From Legionella spiritensis (GTDB lineage: Bacteria; Pseudomonadota; Gammaproteobacteria; Legionellales; Legionellaceae), in assembly GCF_900186965.1 (NCBI RefSeq), contig NZ_LT906457.1, positions 2,196,501 through 2,260,500 of the forward strand: a stretch of DNA of 64,000 bases, read 5' to 3'. The number at the start of each line of letters is the position of its first letter. Position 1 is the first letter of the stretch. The notes beneath the pieces are model-generated. The model was not told the DNA's origin. It saw only the letters and a list, made by a program, of their open reading frames with translations, and made no database searches. This document shows positions 1 through 9,050 of the stretch, one piece after another. Made by a program: the position numbers and the translations under genes.

Positions 1-342
1 GAGAGAGTGAAGCACCTGGAAGCGGACAAGGAAAAACAATCGCACCAGTCTGATAAGACGCCCTCATCGCTGCCGGAACCAAAAGAGCTGGAAAAAAACA
101 GCGAATCTCGCAAGGAAGTTGCTCACGCCGACCCAACGAAAACACCTCCCGTCGTGACATGGCCGTCTGCTTTTTCCGGGCTTGGCCTCCTAAACAACGG
201 TGCTGTCCCGGGTTATCAACCATCCTTCTGGGGGAGAAGAATCGGAGCTGTCCCACTGGTCACCACATCGACCGAGGAGACAATAGATCAAGTACTTTCT
301 TCCATATCCCTGTCTCCAAGGGGTAATGAATCCGTAGATTAA
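1..342 (+). CDS. 3' end of an unrecognised protein (5' part outside window)
   Basis: The frame is open from the first base (GAG AGA GTG...) to a TAA at 340-342, so this is probably the C-terminal part of a gene that begins before the window; a GTG at 7 could also start a 111-residue protein. The visible part has a charged, Lys/Glu/Ser/Pro-rich low-complexity stretch (about residues 1-45) and then a Gly/Pro/Trp-containing tail. I recognise no domain. The direction matches the downstream mrcA gene, but 180 nt and a promoter-like sequence separate them. It could be a lineage-specific secreted or effector-type protein; that is a guess. Reality of the gene is moderately supported only by the open frame. 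Confidence 0.4.
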   Translation, partial: ERVKHLEADKEKQSHQSDKTPSSLPEPKELEKNSESRKEVAHADPTKTPPVVTWPSAFSGLGLLNNGAVPGYQPSFWGRRIGAVPLVTTSTEETIDQVLSSISLSPRGNESVD

Positions 343-462
343 ACCATCCATGCAAATACGTTGCCTCCCTGCTCCACGGCCTGCCAGGGCTGTGGGCATA
401 ATTATTGCCAGACTGGAAACCACCCGGCACTGTGATATTTTACCACCCATTTCCGGTAAATA

Positions 463-493
463 TTCGCAAAACCGCTTAAAATAGCGGTATAAT
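463..493 (+). promoter_or_regulatory. Probable promoter of mrcA
   Basis: A perfect TATAAT lies at 488-493, with a weak -35-like TTCGCA at 463-468 (spacer 19). The sequence just before the -10 is an inverted repeat, CCGCT-TAAAAT-AGCGG (472-487), which could be an operator or a chance hairpin. It is 32 nt upstream of the preferred ATG of mrcA. Confidence 0.45.
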
Positions 494-525
494 GAAGACA
501 TGCTAACTCCTGAACATTGAGACAC

Positions 526-2892
526 ATGAAAAAGCCGGCCTATTTTTGGCGTAAAGGTCTTTGGGCACTCTGCAGTCTTTTTTTTCTTCTGATTATAGCG
601 TTCAGTTTTCTTTATCTTTACCTGGAGAGCCAGCTACCCAATGTGGATTCGTTAAAAACTGTACAACTTCAGGTTCCCTTGCGTGTTTTCACCCGGGAAG
701 GCCGCCTGATTCAGGAGTATGGCGAAAAAAGACGTATCCCCCTGACGTATGAGGAAATTCCGCAAACTCTCGTCCATGCCCTGCTGGCTACGGAAGATCA
801 GCGCTTTTTTGATCATCCCGGCGTGGACATCCTCGGCCTGGGACGCGCTGCCGTACGCATGTTAAAGACCGGAACCAAATCCCAGGGCGGCAGCACCATT
901 ACCATGCAGGTTGCCCGCAATTTCTTTTTAACCCGCAAAAAAACATTCCTGCGTAAATTCAATGAGATTTTACTCGCCATTAAAATTGACCGCGAATTAA
1001 GCAAGGAAAAAATCCTGGAGCTTTATCTTAATAAAATTTATCTGGGCAACCGGGCTTATGGCGTGGGAGCCGCCGCCATGGTCTATTACGGGAAATCGTT
1101 AAAGGAGTTAAATCTGGCTCAACTGGCCATGATAGCCGGTCTGCCCCAAGCCCCTTCCACGCAAAACCCCATAGCCAACCCGATCGCTGCCAAAAAACGA
1201 CGCGATCACGTTCTTGAGCGGCTGCTGGAAGAAAAATACATAACCGGTGAACAATATCAGGAAGCCGTCACACAACCTATCACCGCCAAATACCACGGCA
1301 CCAGTATTGAAGTCAGCGCCCCTTATGTGGCAGAAATGATACGCCAATCGTTATACGAACATTTTGGTGAAAAAGCCTACACCAACGGCTATAAAGTTTA
1401 TACAACTATCAAGGCTCCTTTGCAATTAACGGCCAATGATGTCGTAGCCACTCATTTGATTGCTTATGATCGCCGCCATGGTTACCGAGGCCCTGTCGCC
1501 AAACTTGGTCCCATCCTGGATAAATCCATGGACGACGTTCATATACTGCTCAACAAATATCCGGTCATTAATACCCTGGAACCGGCCATTATCACCGCTG
1601 TCGCAGGAAAAGAGGCAACCGCGGTCACCCGACACGGGCAATCCGTCACCATTCCCTGGGAAGGACTCTCCTGGGCAAGACCAGCGCTTAGAAAAGGCTG
1701 GGTAGGCAAAGCGCCGACCAAAGCCGATCAGGTTGTCACTACAGGCGATGTCGTCTACGTTCAACAAAAGGAAGGCAAATGGCTGTTATCCCAGGTTCCC
1801 CAGGCCGAAGCGGCTTTGGTGGCTTTAAATCCCAATAACGGCGCCCTGGAAGCTCTGGTCGGCGGGTTTAATTTTGAAAAAAGTAAATTTAACCGCGCCA
1901 CTCAATCCAGCCGCCAGCCTGGCTCCAGCTTTAAACCGTTTGTTTACGCAGCCGCCCTGAACAAGGGATACACGCTCGCCACGCTAATCAATGACGCCCC
2001 TATTGTCGTTGAAGATCCCAGCCAGCCGACTCTGTGGCGGCCTCATAACGACAACCGAACCTTCGGCGGGCCTACGCGTCTGAAAATGGGGCTGATTCGT
2101 TCACGAAACCTCATTTCCATTCGCATTCTGGATGATTTGGGGGTTGATTATGCTATAGATTTTGCAGCCCGTTTCGGTTTTCGCAAGGAAAGCCTGCCGC
2201 GCGCCTTGTCACTGGCATTAGGGAGCCTCACCGTCAGCCCGATTGAATTAACTGCGGCCTATGCGGTTTTTGCCAACGGCGGATTCAAGGTGGAACCTTA
2301 TATTATCGATCACATTACCGACAACGACGGAAAGACGCTATTGCAGCAGAAACCCGCCATAGCTTGCAACAATTGCGATCCGGCACAAGGAGGTTCCGTC
2401 TCTTATGCACCGAGAGTCATTCCTGCCGATGTAGCCTTTTTAATGGACACCACCTTGCAGGGCGTTATTCAACATGGAACCGGACGAGGAGCCAGAGTTT
2501 TAAATCGACAGGATATCGCCGGAAAAACCGGAACAACGAACGATCAGGTCGACGCCTGGTTTGCCGGTTTTAATCCTGATCTGGTCGTAACAACATGGGT
2601 TGGCTACGACACTCCCCGCTCCTTGCACGAATACGCAGCGGGTCTTGCATTACCCATGTGGGTGGATTTTATGAAAGTGGCTTTGCAAGGTCTTCCTGAA
2701 AAGGAATACCATAAGCCTGAAAACATCGTGGCCGTACGTATTGATCCCGATAGTGGTCAACTTGCCAAAAACAACCAGGATAATGCTATCGTGGAATATT
2801 TCCGCGAAGAGAATATTCCCTCGGATAACGAATCGGAACAGGACAATGGTTATTCCTCGCAGGAACCGGCAAGTCAGGAAAATCTGTTTTAA
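526..2892 (+). CDS. mrcA: Penicillin-binding protein 1A (bifunctional glycosyltransferase/transpeptidase)
   Basis: Class A PBP that polymerises and cross-links peptidoglycan at the inner-membrane surface. An N-terminal membrane anchor lies near residues 10-30. The GT51 domain follows, with the EDQRFFDHPG motif and GGSTITMQVARN. A linker/OB-like insert precedes the transpeptidase domain, which has SSFK (catalytic Ser about residue 467), SRN and KTGT (about 667). At 788 residues it has normal PBP1A length. I chose ATG 526 (MKKPAYFW) over the in-frame TTG at 517; the TTG has no better ribosome site. The gene stands alone, facing ald across a short hairpin-containing gap. The C-terminal tail is Ser/Glu/Asn-rich and probably disordered. 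Confidence 0.95.
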   Translation: MKKPAYFWRKGLWALCSLFFLLIIAFSFLYLYLESQLPNVDSLKTVQLQVPLRVFTREGRLIQEYGEKRRIPLTYEEIPQTLVHALLATEDQRFFDHPGVDILGLGRAAVRMLKTGTKSQGGSTITMQVARNFFLTRKKTFLRKFNEILLAIKIDRELSKEKILELYLNKIYLGNRAYGVGAAAMVYYGKSLKELNLAQLAMIAGLPQAPSTQNPIANPIAAKKRRDHVLERLLEEKYITGEQYQEAVTQPITAKYHGTSIEVSAPYVAEMIRQSLYEHFGEKAYTNGYKVYTTIKAPLQLTANDVVATHLIAYDRRHGYRGPVAKLGPILDKSMDDVHILLNKYPVINTLEPAIITAVAGKEATAVTRHGQSVTIPWEGLSWARPALRKGWVGKAPTKADQVVTTGDVVYVQQKEGKWLLSQVPQAEAALVALNPNNGALEALVGGFNFEKSKFNRATQSSRQPGSSFKPFVYAAALNKGYTLATLINDAPIVVEDPSQPTLWRPHNDNRTFGGPTRLKMGLIRSRNLISIRILDDLGVDYAIDFAARFGFRKESLPRALSLALGSLTVSPIELTAAYAVFANGGFKVEPYIIDHITDNDGKTLLQQKPAIACNNCDPAQGGSVSYAPRVIPADVAFLMDTTLQGVIQHGTGRGARVLNRQDIAGKTGTTNDQVDAWFAGFNPDLVVTTWVGYDTPRSLHEYAAGLALPMWVDFMKVALQGLPEKEYHKPENIVAVRIDPDSGQLAKNNQDNAIVEYFREENIPSDNESEQDNGYSSQEPASQENLF

Positions 2893-2904
2893 TGGTGGGA
2901 AATT

Positions 2905-2923
2905 GTCGGGCGAATCGCCCGAC
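2905..2923. terminator. Hairpin between convergent mrcA and ald
   Basis: GTCGGGC / GCCCGAC pair around a 5-nt loop (GAATC). It sits in the gap between two convergent genes, so a bidirectional terminator is the natural reading, but neither side has a clear T-run. The same GTCGGGCG-type palindrome recurs after suhB (30091) and as long arms near 24306 and 24431, so it may instead be a dispersed repeat unit. Confidence 0.4.
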
Positions 2924-2968
2924 TTACATTTGATAGAGATAAATACAAGCAGGAAGCACGAGTGGCAA

Positions 2969-4087
2969 TCAACTGGCCAACGCATCCGTGGCGGTCACGT
3001 ATTCATAATCAAGATCACGGGCAACCGCTTCGTACGTAATCATTCCTTTATGAACATTCAAGCCATTTAACAAATGACCATCGCTTAGCAAAGCCAGTTT
3101 CACACCTTTGGTTACCAGACTTAAAACAAACGGCAATGTTGCGTTATTAAGAGCAAATGTTGACGTTCTTGGTACAGCACCCGGCATATTGGCCACGCAG
3201 TAGTGAACCACATCTTCCACAACATAGGTAGGTTCCTGATGAGTAGTCGGACGACTGCTTTCAAAACATCCACCCTGATCAATAGCCACATCCACAACCA
3301 CCGAACCGGGAGACATGGCCTTTAACATCGCGTGGGTAACCAGTTTGGGAGCGGAAGCACCTGGCACCAGTACGGCTCCTATCACCAGATCCGCATGGAT
3401 AACATAATCTTCCAGCGCGGCTACGGTTGCATAGATCGTATTTAATTTAGCTCCAAACTGAAAATCAAGCTCACGAAGTCTCGTTAACGATTTATCAAGC
3501 ACCGTAACGCGTGCTTCCATCCCCATAGCCATGCGTGCGGCATTGGTACCCACCACACCACCACCGATCACCACCACATTGGCAGGGGCAACACCGGGAA
3601 CACCGCCCAGCAAGACACCACTGCCACCCTGCGCCATTTCCAGACAATGCGCACCCGCCTGAATGGACATGCGGCCTGCGACCTGTGACATTGGCGTTAA
3701 CAGCGGCAAACCACCGTCATTCTGGGTCACCGTTTCATAGGCGATGGCTGTCACACCGGATTCCTTAAGCAAACGCGTCTGCTGAGGATCCGGAGCCAGA
3801 TGCAAGTATGTGAACAAGGTTTGTCCTTCCCTGAGACGTTTGCACTCCACAGGTTGCGGCTCTTTGACTTTCACAATCAATTCGGCCCGGTCAAACACTT
3901 CCTCGGCCGTATCGACCATTTCAGCCCCGGCTGCCTTGTACTGTTCATCAGCGATTCCTATGCCAACCCCGGCTCCTTTCTCAACCAAAACGGCACTGCC
4001 GGCCCGTATGATTTCCTTCACACTATCCGGAACCAGTCCAACCCGGTTTTCCTGCGGCTTAATTTCTTTTGGAACACCAACAAACAT
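2969..4087 (-). CDS. ald: Alanine dehydrogenase
   Basis: NAD-dependent interconversion of L-alanine with pyruvate and ammonium, in the cytoplasm. The 372 residues match the family length. It begins [18 protein letters not shown], typical of the AlaDh/PNT N-terminal domain. The substrate-site stretches KVKEPQP and YLHLAPD follow. The Rossmann motif [16 protein letters not shown] lies near 170-190, and [15 protein letters not shown] with [12 protein letters not shown] lies near the C-terminus. An AGGAATAAACT ribosome site precedes the ATG. It is the last gene of etfB-etfA-ald, 12 nt after etfA. This link of an amino-acid dehydrogenase to ETF fits an organism that uses amino acids as carbon source, which is an inference. 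Confidence 0.95.
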   Translation of the reverse strand: MFVGVPKEIKPQENRVGLVPDSVKEIIRAGSAVLVEKGAGVGIGIADEQYKAAGAEMVDTAEEVFDRAELIVKVKEPQPVECKRLREGQTLFTYLHLAPDPQQTRLLKESGVTAIAYETVTQNDGGLPLLTPMSQVAGRMSIQAGAHCLEMAQGGSGVLLGGVPGVAPANVVVIGGGVVGTNAARMAMGMEARVTVLDKSLTRLRELDFQFGAKLNTIYATVAALEDYVIHADLVIGAVLVPGASAPKLVTHAMLKAMSPGSVVVDVAIDQGGCFESSRPTTHQEPTYVVEDVVHYCVANMPGAVPRTSTFALNNATLPFVLSLVTKGVKLALLSDGHLLNGLNVHKGMITYEAVARDLDYEYVTATDALAS

Positions 4088-4099
4088 AGTTTATTCCTC

Positions 4100-5038
4100 T
4101 TAATTTTTTTTAAGTAATGCTATTAATTGCGGTACAAGTTCAAATAAATCGCCAACCAGACCATAATCGGCAATTTGAAAGATGGGGGCGTCCTCATCCT
4201 TGTTGATAGCCACGATCACTTTGGAATCTTTCATACCCGCCAGATGCTGTACGGCACCTGAAATTCCAACCGCAATATATAAATTAGGAGCAACAACCTT
4301 CCCCGTCTGCCCTACCTGATAATCATTGGGAACAAATCCCGCATCAACGGCCGCGCGTGAGGCACCTACTGCGGCGCCAAGCACATCGGCCAGTTCCTCA
4401 ACCAACTTGAATTTTTCCGCACTTTGTAATCCACGCCCTCCTGATACAACAATGTTTGCACTTCCCAAATCAGGCCGTTCAGACCGGCTCAGTTCCTGTT
4501 TGACAAAACAGGTACCGGCCGGATCAACGACCTTATCCATCCGTTCGATACAGCATGGCTCCTGCTCGCCGACAATAGGATCAAACGCCGTTGTTCTGAT
4601 AGTCAGAACCTTAACGGGATCCAGTACCCTGACCGTTTCAATCGCATTCCCCGCGTAGACAGGATGCTCAAAAACATCCTTCTCCACAATACGACTGACA
4701 TCGGATATTTGCGCGACATCCATTTTCGCTGCGATCCTTGGCATCACATTTTTTCCAAACGTGGTAGACGGCGCAAGAATGGCTTCCCATGAAGCCTCGG
4801 AACCGACAACCAGTTCCGCCAGATTTTCCGCCAGCTGATGTTCAAAATGCTCATGATCAATCAACCATACGGCATGTACTCCGGACATTCGCGCCGCTTG
4901 TTCCGCAACCGACTGACAATGATGCCCGGCCACCAGAAGAATCGGTTCACCACCGAGTTCCATTGCCGCAGCCAATGTATTTCTTGTTGCCTCATTCATC
5001 TTTTGATTATCGTGTTCAACCAAGACTAAAGTGCTCAT
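4100..5038 (-). CDS. etfA: Electron transfer flavoprotein alpha subunit
   Basis: Large subunit of the ETF heterodimer, which carries electrons from acyl-CoA and related dehydrogenases to the membrane quinone pool. An N-terminal ETF alpha/beta domain (about 1-180) is followed by the conserved FAD-binding C-terminal domain with [42 protein letters not shown] and [22 protein letters not shown] start at ATG 5038, with AGGAGG four bases upstream, rather than the TTG one codon earlier. The length of 312 residues is normal. It follows etfB by about 12 nt and precedes ald by 12 nt, so the three are probably one transcript. Confidence 0.95.
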   Translation of the reverse strand: MSTLVLVEHDNQKMNEATRNTLAAAMELGGEPILLVAGHHCQSVAEQAARMSGVHAVWLIDHEHFEHQLAENLAELVVGSEASWEAILAPSTTFGKNVMPRIAAKMDVAQISDVSRIVEKDVFEHPVYAGNAIETVRVLDPVKVLTIRTTAFDPIVGEQEPCCIERMDKVVDPAGTCFVKQELSRSERPDLGSANIVVSGGRGLQSAEKFKLVEELADVLGAAVGASRAAVDAGFVPNDYQVGQTGKVVAPNLYIAVGISGAVQHLAGMKDSKVIVAINKDEDAPIFQIADYGLVGDLFELVPQLIALLKKN

Positions 5039-5050
5039 CAATCCTCCTTA

Positions 5051-5800
5051 TTAAAGCACTTTGGCTTCATGTTGCAATTTATTCAACAAATCCTGTACGG
5101 ATTCCAGTTTGCTCCCTCCCGAACGAGTGGGCGGAGATTTTATCGATATCACTTCAACATGGCTTTTTAAAGTCACACCAAGACTGTCAAATTCGATCAC
5201 ATCCAGCGGCTTTCGTTTCGATTTCATAATGTTCGGCAAACTGGCGTAACGAGGCTCATTCAAGCGCAAATCGGTACTGACCACTGCCGGCAGGGGCATA
5301 GCCAGTGTTTCCAGGCCACCGTCTATTTCCCGAACGACCTGAATTCGGCCGTCTTCAACGGTCAGTCCGGAGGCATTGGTGGCTTGCGGCCAATCCAGCA
5401 AGGCGGCAAGCATCTGTGGCGTCTGGTTATTATCTCCGTCAATGGATTGCTTGCCCATCAGTATTAATTGAGGCTGCTCCCTCTCCACTATTTTTTGCAG
5501 AATTTTAGCAATATCCAGACTGCGGAAAGATTGCTCGCCACGAACCAGAACGGCGCGATCAGCACCCAAAGCCAACGCATGCCTCAGGGTTTCCTGGCTG
5601 GCGTCAGTACCTACTGAAACCACCACAATCTCGGACGCCAGGCCACGCTCCTTGAGACAAATGGCTTCTTCCACGGCAATTTCATCAAAAGGATTCATCG
5701 CCATTTTCACATTTTGGGTTTCCACACCCGTCTGATCCGCTTTGACTCGAATCTTGACATAAGGGTCTATTACTCGCTTCACTGCTACCAGAATTTTCAT
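5051..5800 (-). CDS. etfB: Electron transfer flavoprotein beta subunit
   Basis: Small ETF subunit, which binds AMP and docks the dehydrogenase partner. It begins MKILVAVKRVIDPYVKIRV with MNPFDEIAVEEA, the family hallmark. VVSVGTDASQETLRHALALGADRAVLV and GKQSIDGDNNQTPQMLAALL follow. The 249 residues match the usual 249-255. It is the first gene of the etfB-etfA-ald run. About 100 nt upstream lies the 3' end of galU on the same strand; no clear promoter was found in that gap. Confidence 0.95.
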   Translation of the reverse strand: MKILVAVKRVIDPYVKIRVKADQTGVETQNVKMAMNPFDEIAVEEAICLKERGLASEIVVVSVGTDASQETLRHALALGADRAVLVRGEQSFRSLDIAKILQKIVEREQPQLILMGKQSIDGDNNQTPQMLAALLDWPQATNASGLTVEDGRIQVVREIDGGLETLAMPLPAVVSTDLRLNEPRYASLPNIMKSKRKPLDVIEFDSLGVTLKSHVEVISIKSPPTRSGGSKLESVQDLLNKLQHEAKVL

Positions 5801-5904
5801 AGTTCCTCACTGGATTTTGAAATTAGTCTGCATCTTGCCAGAGATAACAAGTCCTGCCAAGCTCAGATTGCATTGCCCATATTTATTGCACCCTGTTTTC
5901 TCAT

Positions 5905-6783
5905 TCACTCCGTTACGCGCTCGAGTGTTTCCAGATAATGGCGAAACGTTTCGCCAATTTCGGGGTGGCGCATTCCCAACTCGACCGTCGCTTGTATATA
6001 GCCTAATTTGGAGCCGCAATCAAACCGCTTGCCTTCAAATTGAAACGCCGTCACGATTTCCCGGGCCAGTAACCGCTGAATCGCATCAGTCAGCTGAATT
6101 TCACCACGCTTGTCGGAAGGTGTTTGTCTCAGGCAAGAGAAAATTTCCGGTGTAAACACGTAGCGACCAACGGATACCAGATTGGATGGCGCCTTCGCCT
6201 GATCCGGTTTTTCAACCATAGCCCGTACGATGGAATAACTTTGCCCGGCATCCTCCACCTTAACTACGCCGTATTGGTGGACGTCACTCCAGGGCACAGG
6301 CTGTACCGCCAGTATGGAATGGCCGTTGTCATTAAAACACGTCGTCATGGCAGAGAGGCAGGGTTTTTGTACATCGTCAATGAGATCATCCGCCAGCAAC
6401 ACGGCAAACGGTTCGTTACCTACCACATGCTCGGCACACAAAACCGCATGCCCCAATCCCAGGGGTTGATTCTGCCGGACATAAGTAAAATGAATGCCAT
6501 CAGGAGAAACATTCCTGACCAGTTCCAGCAACTGATATTTACCCTGCTCCCGCAATCTGGCTTCCAGTTCAAACTGATTGTCAAAATGATCTTCAATCGA
6601 GCGCTTGCCGGCGCTGGTAATAAAAATCATATGAGTTATCCCGGCTCGCACAGCTTCCTCAACCGCATATTGTATCAATGGCTTATCAACAATGGGCAGC
6701 ATTTCCTTGGGGTTGGCTTTGGTCGCCGGCAAAAATCTGGAACCCAATCCCGCTACCGGAAAAACCGCCTTTTTTATTTGCAT
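5905..6783 (-). CDS. galU: UTP-glucose-1-phosphate uridylyltransferase
   Basis: Makes UDP-glucose from glucose-1-phosphate and UTP. The nucleotide-binding signature VFPVAGLGSRFLPATK is at the N-terminus, followed by NPKEMLPIVDKPLIQYAVEEA. Later come VLLADDLI, VVKVEDAG, MVEKPDQAKAPSNL and the C-terminal KRFDCGSKLGY. Two ATGs are possible: the one at 6783 has GGAG eight bases upstream, whereas at 6789 it is only two bases away, so I use 6783 (292 residues). It lies 29 nt after ugd, and the pair provides the UDP-glucose to UDP-glucuronate route for envelope polysaccharides. Confidence 0.95.
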   Translation of the reverse strand: MQIKKAVFPVAGLGSRFLPATKANPKEMLPIVDKPLIQYAVEEAVRAGITHMIFITSAGKRSIEDHFDNQFELEARLREQGKYQLLELVRNVSPDGIHFTYVRQNQPLGLGHAVLCAEHVVGNEPFAVLLADDLIDDVQKPCLSAMTTCFNDNGHSILAVQPVPWSDVHQYGVVKVEDAGQSYSIVRAMVEKPDQAKAPSNLVSVGRYVFTPEIFSCLRQTPSDKRGEIQLTDAIQRLLAREIVTAFQFEGKRFDCGSKLGYIQATVELGMRHPEIGETFRHYLETLERVTE

Positions 6784-6812
6784 AAACATGACTCCTTGCC
6801 TGACAGGCTCTT

Positions 6813-8204
6813 TTAATCCGGGATAATTTCCTTTTCTTTATCCATAACCCGTTGCGACTCGCCACACGATCTCGTTATCGCCGGACGTCCGACAGAATAA
6901 TAAAACCGTATACCGGACTGCGACACAGCGTGCAGACTGTAACAGTTCCGTCCGTCAAACACAGGCGCTCCATGCAATTTCTCGCATAATACCGTTAACG
7001 GATATCGCCTGAATTCCGGCCATTCCGTCAGTATAAGTAACGCATCGATATCTTGCTCAAGAACTTCGTCTGCCGAGGAACACCATTGAACATCAACGGG
7101 ATTTCCCAGCATTTTTTTTGCATTTGGCATCGCGGCCGGATCAAAAACAACGAGACGGGCATCCGCGTCAAGCAAAGTACGCAGGACAACCAGACTACTG
7201 GCCTCTCGCATGTCATCCGTGCCCGGTTTAAATGCCAATCCCCAAACACCTATCCTCAATCCACGCCATCGCTGCTCAAAATGCCGTCGCAACTGGTCTG
7301 CCATCCAGTTTTTCTGGATATCATTGACCGTTTCGACGGCTTCGAGAAGTCGGGTATCGACACGCTCCTGTCTGGCAGTACAGGTTAAGGCCCGAACGTC
7401 CTTGGGAAAACAGGATCCGCCATAACCGATACCGGGCTGCAGGAAATGTGGGCCTATACGTGCATCAAGCGCCAATCCCTCCCGGATATCATCGATGTTG
7501 GCATTCAGTTTTTCGGCCAGTTGACTGATCTGGTTTATAAAACTTATTCTGGTCGCCAGCATGGCGTTTGCGGCGTATTTGGTTAACTCGGCCGATCGTC
7601 TGTCCATACTTAAAAATGGAATACCCTGCTGAATTAACGGTTGATGAATTTCGCGCAGTGCCGCCACCGCCCGTTCATCACCGCCGGCAATAATACGATC
7701 GGCATTGAGAAAATCAGACACCGCCGTTCCTTCCCGCAAAAACTCGGGATTGGAAGCCATAGTGACAGAGATGGCTTTGCCGCGCCCTTGGATGGATTGT
7801 TCCATGGCTCTTTGAACGGCATCGCCGGTTCCCACAGGAACAGTCGATTTAATCACGACCACACAGTCGTGTTCGGCTTCACGAGCTATTTGCAACGCAA
7901 CCTCATAAACCTGGGTCAGATCCGCACTACCGTCCGGATTATCGGGTGTACCGGTGGCAATAATGTGAACGGCGCCAAATGAAACGGCTTCTCCATAACC
8001 GGAAGTAAAGCGCAACTGCCCGGCTCCAAGCTGCGCTTGCAGGAGATCGGATAATCCTTCCTCATAAATAGGACATTGTCCCTCATTTAACGATGCGACA
8101 CGTTGTTTATTGATATCGACGCAGAGAACCCGATGCCCCAGTTTTGCGAAACATACCGCCGATACCAAACCAACATAACCCGCTCCATAAACAGCTATAT
8201 TCAT
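6813..8204 (-). CDS. ugd: UDP-glucose 6-dehydrogenase
   Basis: Oxidises UDP-glucose to UDP-glucuronate with two NAD. It starts MNIAVYGAGYVGLVSAVCFA (NAD-binding Rossmann motif). The central dimerisation/catalytic helix contains the nucleophile Cys in GIGYGGSCFPKDVRAL. The C-terminal UDP-binding domain has VWGLAFKPGTDDMREASS. I chose the ATG at 8204 because the family N-terminus begins there; a longer reading from 8252 adds 16 unconserved residues. The C-terminus carries a charged tail (about 20 residues) beyond the usual domain. It is upstream of and probably co-transcribed with galU. Confidence 0.95.
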   Translation of the reverse strand: MNIAVYGAGYVGLVSAVCFAKLGHRVLCVDINKQRVASLNEGQCPIYEEGLSDLLQAQLGAGQLRFTSGYGEAVSFGAVHIIATGTPDNPDGSADLTQVYEVALQIAREAEHDCVVVIKSTVPVGTGDAVQRAMEQSIQGRGKAISVTMASNPEFLREGTAVSDFLNADRIIAGGDERAVAALREIHQPLIQQGIPFLSMDRRSAELTKYAANAMLATRISFINQISQLAEKLNANIDDIREGLALDARIGPHFLQPGIGYGGSCFPKDVRALTCTARQERVDTRLLEAVETVNDIQKNWMADQLRRHFEQRWRGLRIGVWGLAFKPGTDDMREASSLVVLRTLLDADARLVVFDPAAMPNAKKMLGNPVDVQWCSSADEVLEQDIDALLILTEWPEFRRYPLTVLCEKLHGAPVFDGRNCYSLHAVSQSGIRFYYSVGRPAITRSCGESQRVMDKEKEIIPD

Positions 8205-8289
8205 GATTTTCTCAACATAGGCATGCGCACAATATTGCCAAAAATACCACAAACGGGATTGCTACTAAACCCCCATGAGGTTGGCTTTA

Positions 8290-8295
8290 ATTATA
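8290..8295 (-). promoter_or_regulatory. Possible -10 element of ugd-galU
   Basis: A perfect TATAAT on the minus strand, about 86 nt upstream of the ugd ATG. The -35 at the expected distance is poor (AATCGT), so support is limited. Confidence 0.35.
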
Positions 8296-8344
8296 TCGCA
8301 GGGCAGGATCATACGATTTTCTATTAAATAATATTTTCAGTACA

Positions 8345-8446
8345 CAAATTGTGTCTTTCCCGCGCAGGCGGGAATCCATTTTCAATACAATACCTCACTT
8401 CGTTTGATGAATGGATCCCCGCCTGTGCGGGGACGACACAACTTGG
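8345..8446. repeat. Imperfect inverted-repeat element (CCCGC type), copy 1
   Basis: About 100 bp whose two ends are imperfect reverse complements: the left arm contains TTTCCCGCGCAGGCGGGAAT followed by CCATT, and the right arm AATGGATCCCCGCCTG then TGCGGGGACGACAC. Each arm is itself a small palindrome. A related element lies at 10618-10685 and a single arm at about 24462-24488. No coding frame. In both full cases it sits just left of a 215-bp element, so the two families may be associated. Confidence 0.6.
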
Positions 8447-8490
8447 ATTTAAGTGAAACAAAATATGCGGTTGCCTGGGCTACAGGAACC

Positions 8491-8705
8491 AGGTTCCGTG
8501 AACAAAAATTTTCTTCGCACCATTTTTTGCGAAAAAAAAGTAGCCCGTAAGGAGGCCTGCGGCCGTATTGCGGGTTTGATGTGCCACTTATGAACGTTTT
8601 CCCGCATTACGGCTTCGCCTTCATGACGGGCTACAAGACATTATTATTTGTTGCGCAACAATAGTTGCCTTGTTTTCGATCGGAAAAAATTTGTGCACAG
8701 AGCCT
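8491..8705. mobile_element. MITE-like 215-bp palindromic element, copy A
   Basis: Left end AGGTTCCGTGAACAAAAAT and right end ATTTGTGCACAGAGCCT are inverted repeats of each other, about 20 bp with mismatches. The core at 8540-8634 (from GTAGCCCGTAAGG to CATGACGGGCTAC) is a long imperfect palindrome. There is no plausible ORF. Copy B at 10717-10931 has the same 215-bp length and, on my reading, about seven mismatches, in the same orientation. A miniature inverted-repeat transposable element moved by a transposase elsewhere in the genome is the best reading; the parent IS is not in the window. Confidence 0.75.
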
Positions 8706-9050
8706 AGGGCGTGTCCTAATACTTGATTTGCCATCTTTATATTTAGTATCCTAGGTTCTGTAAACTAAAGTATTGTACTTGTAAGTTTCATGCTCGATCA
8801 TTTTATTCAACCGTGGTATAGCTTTTCCCATACGTGCGTCCTAAATAGGCTTATGAATAATTCGATAGTGGTGCGAGGGTCTGTGCACTTATCTATATTC
8901 AGGCTATGGAAGAAACGTGCACGAGCCTTGATGGCTTTGCAATAAAAAATATTTAAATTCACCTAAAAAAGGAGAGCCGCCTATACGTAAAAATTATATT
9001 CAATACGGATGTGGATATATATAAATTTACTATGAAAGGGAATTAAAATA
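8706..9050. other. Non-coding AT-rich stretch upstream of the FG-GAP-like gene
   Basis: About 345 nt with no convincing ORF. The right flank of copy A (CTAGGG) is followed by AT-rich sequence containing several TATA-type stretches, for example around 9014-9030. The promoter of the gene at 9051 presumably lies here, but no -35/-10 pair stands out. Confidence 0.5.

Noticed and set aside
190-525. Minus-strand open frame of 111 codons beside mrcA
   Set aside because: It overlaps the plus-strand partial gene and the mrcA promoter, has no ribosome site and a composition of a shadow frame.
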